The notes beneath the pieces are model-generated. The model was not told the origin of the DNA. It saw nothing but the letters and a program-made list of their open reading frames with translations, and ran no database searches. Of a stretch of 64,000 nucleotides of DNA, positions 59,792 through 64,000 are shown piece by piece. Both the position numbers and the translations under genes were made by a program. Location of the stretch: positions 186,001-250,000 of the forward strand of contig NZ_PGGU01000006.1 in assembly GCF_002872075.1 (NCBI RefSeq). The letters are read 5' to 3'. Each line of letters starts with the position of its first letter. Position 1 is the stretch's first letter. This DNA is from Microbacterium aurantiacum (GTDB taxonomy: Bacteria; Actinomycetota; Actinomycetes; Actinomycetales; Microbacteriaceae).

Positions 59792-60973
59792 ATGTCGCTG
59801 TTCACCGCCACCCCGGCATCCGCATCGACACCGCCGCACCGCGCGCAGACCGTGCCGGCGAAGAAGCGCGCCCGCTTCCACACGCTGGCGGTGCACGAGG
59901 TGCGCCCGCTCACCGACGATGCCGTCGAGGTCACCTTCACCGTGCCCGCGGCGCTCGCCGACGAATACGACTACCTTCCCGGACAGTACGTCGCCCTGCG
60001 CACGAGGATCGACGGCGTCGAAGTGCGCCGCTCGTACTCCCTGTGCCGTGCCCCCGATCACCGGACGCCCGAAGATCGGGTCGCCGGACGCGGCACCCGT
60101 CTGAGCGTCGCCGTCAAGCGCGACGAGGGCGGGCTCTTCTCCACCTGGGCACAGACACAGCTGCGCCCAGGCGACACGATCGACGTGATGAGCCCGCAGG
60201 GCACCTTCACCTCCGCGCTGGGCGATCTCGACCACCGCCACGTCGTCGGCATCGCCGCGGGTTCCGGCATCACCCCCCTCATGTCGCTCGCCCACACCGT
60301 GCTCGCGGCATCCGACACCGCCCGCTTCACCCTGCTGTACACCAATCGCTCCACCCTCGACGTGATGTTCCTCGAGGAGCTCGCCGATCTCAAGGACCGC
60401 TATCCGACCCGGCTCACGCTGCATCATGTGCTCTCCCGCGAGCAGCGCACAGCGCCGGTGCTGTCGGGGCGGATCGACGAGGAGAAGCTGCGCACGATCT
60501 TCGGCGTCCTCCTTCCTCCGGAGACCGTGGACGAGTGGTTCCTCTGCGGCCCGCTCGCGCTCGTCGACCTCTGTCGCGAGGTGCTCGCCGATGTCGGCGT
60601 CGACCGCGCGCACATCCGCTTCGAGCTGTTCACCACCGGCGACGAGCCGGCTCGCGCGGCGCGGCCGGTGCAGGTGCGTGCGGGCGAGAAGACCGTGCGG
60701 ATCGAAGTGACGCTCGACGGCGTCTCCTCGACCGTGGAGAGCCCGGTCGATGCGCACGAGTCGGTGCTCAATGCGGCACTCCGCGTGCGCCCTGACGCCC
60801 CCTTCGCCTGCGCAGGTGGCGTCTGCGGCACCTGCCGCGCACGGGTGGTGGAGGGCAGCGTGACGATGACCGAGAACTACGCCCTGGAACCCGAGGAGCT
60901 CGCCCGCGGATTCGTGCTCACCTGCCAGTCCCACCCGACCAGCGACCGCCTGGTCGTCGACTACGACGTCTGA
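59792..60973 (+). CDS. paaE: Phenylacetyl-CoA epoxidase reductase PaaE
   Basis: A 393-residue ferredoxin-NADP reductase-type electron donor. The FAD/NAD module (about 28-275) has RRSYSLCRAP and GIAAGSGITPLMSLAHTVL, and a plant-type 2Fe-2S ferredoxin domain at the C-terminus has CAGGVCGTCRARV with a later Cys in LTCQSHP. It passes electrons from NADPH to PaaA. The start ATG lies one base after the paaD stop. The N-terminal approximately 25 residues are a poorly conserved Thr/Ala tail. Confidence 0.96.
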   Translation: MSLFTATPASASTPPHRAQTVPAKKRARFHTLAVHEVRPLTDDAVEVTFTVPAALADEYDYLPGQYVALRTRIDGVEVRRSYSLCRAPDHRTPEDRVAGRGTRLSVAVKRDEGGLFSTWAQTQLRPGDTIDVMSPQGTFTSALGDLDHRHVVGIAAGSGITPLMSLAHTVLAASDTARFTLLYTNRSTLDVMFLEELADLKDRYPTRLTLHHVLSREQRTAPVLSGRIDEEKLRTIFGVLLPPETVDEWFLCGPLALVDLCREVLADVGVDRAHIRFELFTTGDEPARAARPVQVRAGEKTVRIEVTLDGVSSTVESPVDAHESVLNAALRVRPDAPFACAGGVCGTCRARVVEGSVTMTENYALEPEELARGFVLTCQSHPTSDRLVVDYDV

Positions 60974-60986
60974 CCCGGAGGAACCC

Positions 60987-61757
60987 ATGATCGAGATCTC
61001 CATCGCCGGCGACGTCGCCACCATCGTGCTGAACGCACCCGAGCGGCTGAACGCGCTCGACGAGCAGGCCCTGCACGGTCTCGGCGTGGCATACGACGAG
61101 GCCGAATCAGCGGGCGTCCGGGCCCTGGTGCTGCGCGGCGAGGGGCGGGCGTTCTGCGCCGGCCGCGACATCTCCGATGTCGATCCGCGCGACGACGACG
61201 TCATGGGATACCTCGACGGCCTGGTCACGCCTCTGCTGAAGCGCATGTCGGCGTTCCCGGCGCCCACCTTCGCCGTCGCGCACGGCGCCTGCCTCGGGGT
61301 CGGCCTCGGCCTGCTCATCGCCACCGATGTCGTCTACGTCGCCGAGAACGCCAAGATCGGCTCGCCGTTCGCAGCGCTCGGCGCCACGCTCGACTCGGGC
61401 GGCCATGCCCTGTTCGTCGACCGCCTCGGCGCGCACAAGGCCCTCGATCTCATCTACACGGGGCGCCTGATGAGCGGCACCGAGGCCGTTGAATCCGGGC
61501 TGTTCTCCCGGGTCCTGCCCGACGACGAGGTCGTGTCGGCGACGACGGATGCCGCGGCCGCCGCTGCGCGAGGGGCGACCGCGGCCTTCCTCGCCAGCAA
61601 GCGACTCATCGCCCGTATCCGCGACGAGCGCCTCGCGCTCTGGGAATCTGTCGGCATCGAGAACGCCGCGCAGGCCGCGCTCTGCGACACCGACGACTAC
61701 CGCGAGGGCTTCGCCGCGTTCCGGGAGAAGCGGAAGCCGGATTTCACCGGGCGGTGA
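60987..61757 (+). CDS. paaG: Enoyl-CoA hydratase/isomerase, PaaG-like
   Basis: A 256-residue crotonase. The oxyanion motifs are FCAGRDISDVDP and HGACLGVGLGLLIATD, and the catalytic acid lies in TLDSGGHALFVDR. In this operon PaaG would isomerise the 1,2-epoxide of phenylacetyl-CoA to the oxepin form, just before PaaZ. The ribosome-binding site GGAGG lies 13 bases after paaE. It differs from the other crotonase at 44331, which fits the later hydration. The end overlaps by 14 bases with the convergent gene of unknown function. Confidence 0.88.
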   Translation: MIEISIAGDVATIVLNAPERLNALDEQALHGLGVAYDEAESAGVRALVLRGEGRAFCAGRDISDVDPRDDDVMGYLDGLVTPLLKRMSAFPAPTFAVAHGACLGVGLGLLIATDVVYVAENAKIGSPFAALGATLDSGGHALFVDRLGAHKALDLIYTGRLMSGTEAVESGLFSRVLPDDEVVSATTDAAAAAARGATAAFLASKRLIARIRDERLALWESVGIENAAQAALCDTDDYREGFAAFREKRKPDFTGR

Positions 61758-62280
61758 CGTCGCTCACGGGTGCCGCATGCCTGGCGCGCGACTTGTTCCT
61801 CTCGTCCGGGAACAGCGCCCGCAGCATCCGGACCCAGCGGGTGCGATGTCGCGGCCTCGGGACGGACCGGCCGGCGAGAAGGTCCTCGACATCATCGAGC
61901 AGCTCTTCGAGCACGGCGTCGTGCAGCGGGATGAGCACGTGGAGCAGCAGCCGAGACGCCCGCCGGATCACGAGTTCGTGAACGAGTTCGTCTCCCTCAC
62001 GGCGAAACTCGTGGAACCCCTCGACCTGCGACATCGTGAAGACGAATCGGAAGCGCGAATCCTCGACCTCCGAGACGACGTAACGCACGGCGCCGTGCCC
62101 GCCGGCTGATCCCACGGTGATTCCCCGGTCGAGCAGCATCGGATCCCAGCCGTCCCCCGGCCAGACTCCACTGCCCGGATCGGCGACCTTGAGCGCCAGC
62201 TCCCACGCGGCGTCGATGTCGGAATACGGGCGCCGGTGCACGTTGCTGATGTCGTTCGCGATTCGTGTCGTCCAGGTCAT
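61744..62280 (-). CDS. Hypothetical protein, SRPBCC-like
   Basis: A 178-residue protein. The middle resembles the beta-grasp of polyketide-cyclase/START-type SRPBCC folds (VHRRPYSDIDAAWELALKVADPG, RFRFVFTMSQVEGFHEFRREGDELVHELV), and the C-terminus is basic. The assignment is by pattern only. It is convergent with paaG (14-base overlap) and divergent from a TetR gene. TACGGT stands six bases before the ATG, so it is probably leaderless. No function can be given. Confidence 0.65.
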   Translation of the reverse strand: MTWTTRIANDISNVHRRPYSDIDAAWELALKVADPGSGVWPGDGWDPMLLDRGITVGSAGGHGAVRYVVSEVEDSRFRFVFTMSQVEGFHEFRREGDELVHELVIRRASRLLLHVLIPLHDAVLEELLDDVEDLLAGRSVPRPRHRTRWVRMLRALFPDERNKSRARHAAPVSDVTAR

Positions 62281-62286
62281 GCGATC

Positions 62287-62292
62287 ACCGTA
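62287..62292 (-). promoter_or_regulatory. -10-like TACGGT for the SRPBCC-like gene (leaderless)
   Basis: On the minus strand TACGGT, six bases (GATCGC), then ATG at 62280. It is the same hexamer and spacing as at 3373. Confidence 0.5.
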
Positions 62293-62353
62293 GCAGTAAA
62301 CGAATCCATATTCTAGAACCGGCGCTCGCTACCCATGAGCCGGTGCGGGGTGA

Positions 62354-62359
62354 TTGAAT
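62354..62359 (+). promoter_or_regulatory. -10-like TTGAAT for the TetR gene (leaderless)
   Basis: TTGAAT ends six bases before the GTG at 62366. It is the same hexamer as before the HNH gene. Confidence 0.4.
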
Positions 62360-62365
62360 CGCCAT

Positions 62366-62995
62366 GTGCCTCGCCCCTCTCGTTTCACCACCGACGACGT
62401 GCTGGATGCCGCCCTGCAGTCCATCGCAGAAAAAGGCCGAGACGTCACGATCTCGATGATCGCGGACCACCTGGGCGGTCCCGTCGGATCGATCTATCAC
62501 CGGTTCGAATCCCGCGACGAGATCCTCGTCCGGCTCTGGCTCCGCTGCGTCCGCCGTTTCCAGGCCGCGTTCATCAGCGCAGCGGAAGACAACGACGACC
62601 CGTTCGAGGCTCTGCTGGCCTGCGCCGTGTCCATACCGCGCTTCTGCGCCGAGCACCCTGCGGAAGCGGTCGGCCTCACCCTGTACCGGCAGGAGCGACT
62701 CCTCGCGACCCTCCCCTCCGGGGCCCTCCGTGACGAGGTCGCCGGAATGAACATAGACGTGATGGAACTGATGACCACGCTCGCGCGACGACAGTATCCG
62801 GACGCACGGGACGCCGTGGAACGCGTCGACCTCGCCATCCGGGTGATCCCATACGGCATCGTGCGGGGGCTGCTCGGCGGTCCGATCCCTGCGCTGATCG
62901 AACCGGCCGTGATCGCCGCCGCGAAAGCCGTCCTCTCCGCCGACACCACGACGACTCCTCCGCCACACTCTGGATCGGCTTCGCCCGCCTCCTGA
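62366..62995 (+). CDS. TetR-family regulator
   Basis: A 209-residue TetR regulator. The HTH reads ISMIADHLGGPVGSIYHRFE (about residues 30-49). The GTG at 62366 was chosen because the upstream TTG codon is itself the -10-like TTGAAT six bases away. It is divergent from the SRPBCC-like gene, and an AT-rich stretch (CCATATTCTAGAA) lies between. It could regulate that gene; its closeness to the paa operon also leaves it as a candidate for the palindrome before paaA. The effector is unknown. Confidence 0.87.
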   Translation: MPRPSRFTTDDVLDAALQSIAEKGRDVTISMIADHLGGPVGSIYHRFESRDEILVRLWLRCVRRFQAAFISAAEDNDDPFEALLACAVSIPRFCAEHPAEAVGLTLYRQERLLATLPSGALRDEVAGMNIDVMELMTTLARRQYPDARDAVERVDLAIRVIPYGIVRGLLGGPIPALIEPAVIAAAKAVLSADTTTTPPPHSGSASPAS

Positions 62996-63021
62996 CCCTG
63001 TCCGGCGTCGGATGCCGGTGG

Positions 63022-63027
63022 CAGAAT
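63022..63027 (+). promoter_or_regulatory. -10-like CAGAAT for the DNA ligase gene (leaderless)
   Basis: CAGAAT ends six bases before ATG 63034. Confidence 0.35.
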
Positions 63028-63033
63028 GCGAGG

Positions 63034-64000
63034 ATGATGCTCGCGGACGCCGTCACCACGACCGAGGAGGTCGCGGCCACGTCGTCGCGACTGGCGAAGA
63101 TCGAAGCCCTTGCCGGGCTGCTCCAGCGCGCAGCCCCCGACGAGGTCCTCCCCCTCACCGGGTTGCTGCTCGCGAGTCCTCGTCAGGGCCGGCTGGGAGT
63201 CGGCTGGCGCGGAATCTCCGCCCTTGACGTCTCGCATGCGGATGCCCCGACGCTGAGCATCGCGGACGTCGACGTCGCTCTGACCGTTCTGGCGGCGGCA
63301 TCCGGATCCGGCTCCGCGACCGCACGGAACCGGCAGCTGTCGGATCTCGCTGCGCGCGCGACGGCGGAGGAATGGGATTTCCTCGCCCGCGCCATGCTCG
63401 GCGAGCTGCGCACGGGTGCGCTCGGAGGCGTGCTGCTGGACGCGATCGTCCGGGCCTCCGGGCGCGCCCCCGCTGCGGTCCGTCGCGCCGCGATGCTCTC
63501 CGGGGATCTCGGCGAGACCGCGCTTCTCGCGCTCACCGGCACCGCCGAGCAACTCGACGATGTCCGTCTGGTCGTCGGCCGCCCGGTGCTGCCGATGCTC
63601 GCGGCGACCGCTGCGACGCCCACGGCGGCGCTCGAGATCACCGGCGAGGCCTCCGTCGAGTACAAGCTCGACGGCGCGCGGATCCAGGTCCACCGACGCG
63701 GTGATGAGGTCGGCGTCTACACTCGCAGCCTCGCCGACATCACCCATCGGGTGCCCGAGATCGTCGAGATCGTGCGCCGCCTTCCCGCGCGCGACCTGAT
63801 CCTCGACGGCGAGACGCTCTCGCTCGATGAGGACGGCGGACCGCGGCCGTTCCAGGAGACCATGTCGCGGTTCGGCGCCGACGTCTCCCGCGAAATCGTC
63901 CTGCGCCCATGGTTCTTCGACCTGCTGCATGTCGACGGACGCGATCTCATCGATGAGCCGCTCGGCGTGCGCCTGGCCGAACTCGACCGGATCGCCGGCG
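63034..64000 (+). CDS. ligB: ATP-dependent DNA ligase, LigB type (3' end cut by window)
   Basis: The first 322 codons of an ATP-dependent DNA ligase. The N-terminal DNA-binding domain (about 1-200) is helical (LAARATAEEWDFLARAMLGELRTGALGG). The adenylation domain begins at VEYKLDGARIQVHRRG, with the AMP-accepting Lys211, followed by YTRSLADITHRVPEI and ILDGETLSLDEDG. The KLDGARIQVHR motif is that of mycobacterial LigB. The frame remains open to the last base, so the OB-fold end is missing. The start is supported by CAGAAT six bases upstream. It joins nicks in duplex DNA; it is usually non-essential beside NAD-dependent LigA. Confidence 0.93.
   Translation, partial: MMLADAVTTTEEVAATSSRLAKIEALAGLLQRAAPDEVLPLTGLLLASPRQGRLGVGWRGISALDVSHADAPTLSIADVDVALTVLAAASGSGSATARNRQLSDLAARATAEEWDFLARAMLGELRTGALGGVLLDAIVRASGRAPAAVRRAAMLSGDLGETALLALTGTAEQLDDVRLVVGRPVLPMLAATAATPTAALEITGEASVEYKLDGARIQVHRRGDEVGVYTRSLADITHRVPEIVEIVRRLPARDLILDGETLSLDEDGGPRPFQETMSRFGADVSREIVLRPWFFDLLHVDGRDLIDEPLGVRLAELDRIAG

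Overview
The window looks like a chromosome segment from a high-GC Gram-positive actinobacterium, most likely Microbacteriaceae and Microbacterium-like. Reasons: strong G/C third-position bias; constant use of the GGATGC/GCATCC hexamer inside genes (read as DA, AS, MP and similar pairs); a GTP-type PEP carboxykinase beside a RamB-like regulator; 13E12/DUF222-HNH endonuclease; actinobacterial paa genes; and many start codons exactly six bases after a -10-like hexamer, as expected for leaderless mRNAs. No rRNA, tRNA, CRISPR array, prophage or insertion sequence was seen. Both ends cut a gene (ribD on the left, an ATP-dependent DNA ligase on the right).

Layout. 1-3.3 kb: riboflavin operon ribD-ribE-ribBA-ribH. 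3.7-9.9 kb: LacI repressor divergent from a sugar ABC transporter (two permeases, lipoprotein binding protein) and a GH35 beta-galactosidase, with twin operators on the promoter. 10-14 kb: MHS-family symporter, a 68-residue HTH protein with a nested palindrome as operator, and an ABC exporter. 14-17.4 kb: pckG divergent from a RamB-like regulator. 17.4-21.4 kb: winged-helix protein, a GapB-type GAPDH with a one-base frameshift, SDR and membrane protein. 21.4-24.2 kb: TetR regulator and copper amine oxidase sharing one operator motif. 24.2-29 kb: MurNAc-6-P etherase, amino-sugar kinase and membrane protein; AraC regulator; HAD phosphatase. 29-31 kb: HNH endonuclease and a repeat-rich gap. 31-35.2 kb: two SDRs, APC transporter, MoaF-like protein. 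35.2-36.6 kb: an AbiEi/nuclease-like gene bracketed by two copies of a 49-bp palindromic element plus a tandem array. 36.7-39.4 kb: aldehyde dehydrogenase, TetR, Lrp. 39.5-43.1 kb: branched-chain 2-oxoacid dehydrogenase E1a-E1b-E2. 43.1-48 kb: lower phenylacetate pathway (thiolase, paaF, paaH, paaZ). 48-50 kb: RecQ helicase fused to a phosphoribosyltransferase-like domain. 50.2-55.4 kb: dihydroxyacetone kinase dhaK-dhaL-dhaM, where dhaM is a full EIIA-HPr-EI fusion, with an IclR regulator. 55.5-57.1 kb: M20 amidohydrolase and a small unknown gene. 57.2-61.8 kb: paaABCDE-paaG. 61.7-64 kb: unknown protein, TetR and DNA ligase.

The parts fit together as catabolism of amines, aromatics and sugars. 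The amine oxidase would turn tyramine or phenylethylamine into an arylacetaldehyde, an aldehyde dehydrogenase could give arylacetate, and the two paa blocks would take phenylacetyl-CoA to acetyl-CoA and succinyl-CoA. paaK (CoA ligase) and paaI are not in this window, so the route is incomplete here. PEP carboxykinase and the RamB-like regulator would handle the gluconeogenic flux that follows.

The least explained items are the nuclease-like gene between two 49-bp palindromic elements, a family of long intergenic palindromes with the core GAGCGCAAACGGCT (three copies, each just after a stop codon), and the nested operator of the 68-residue HTH protein.
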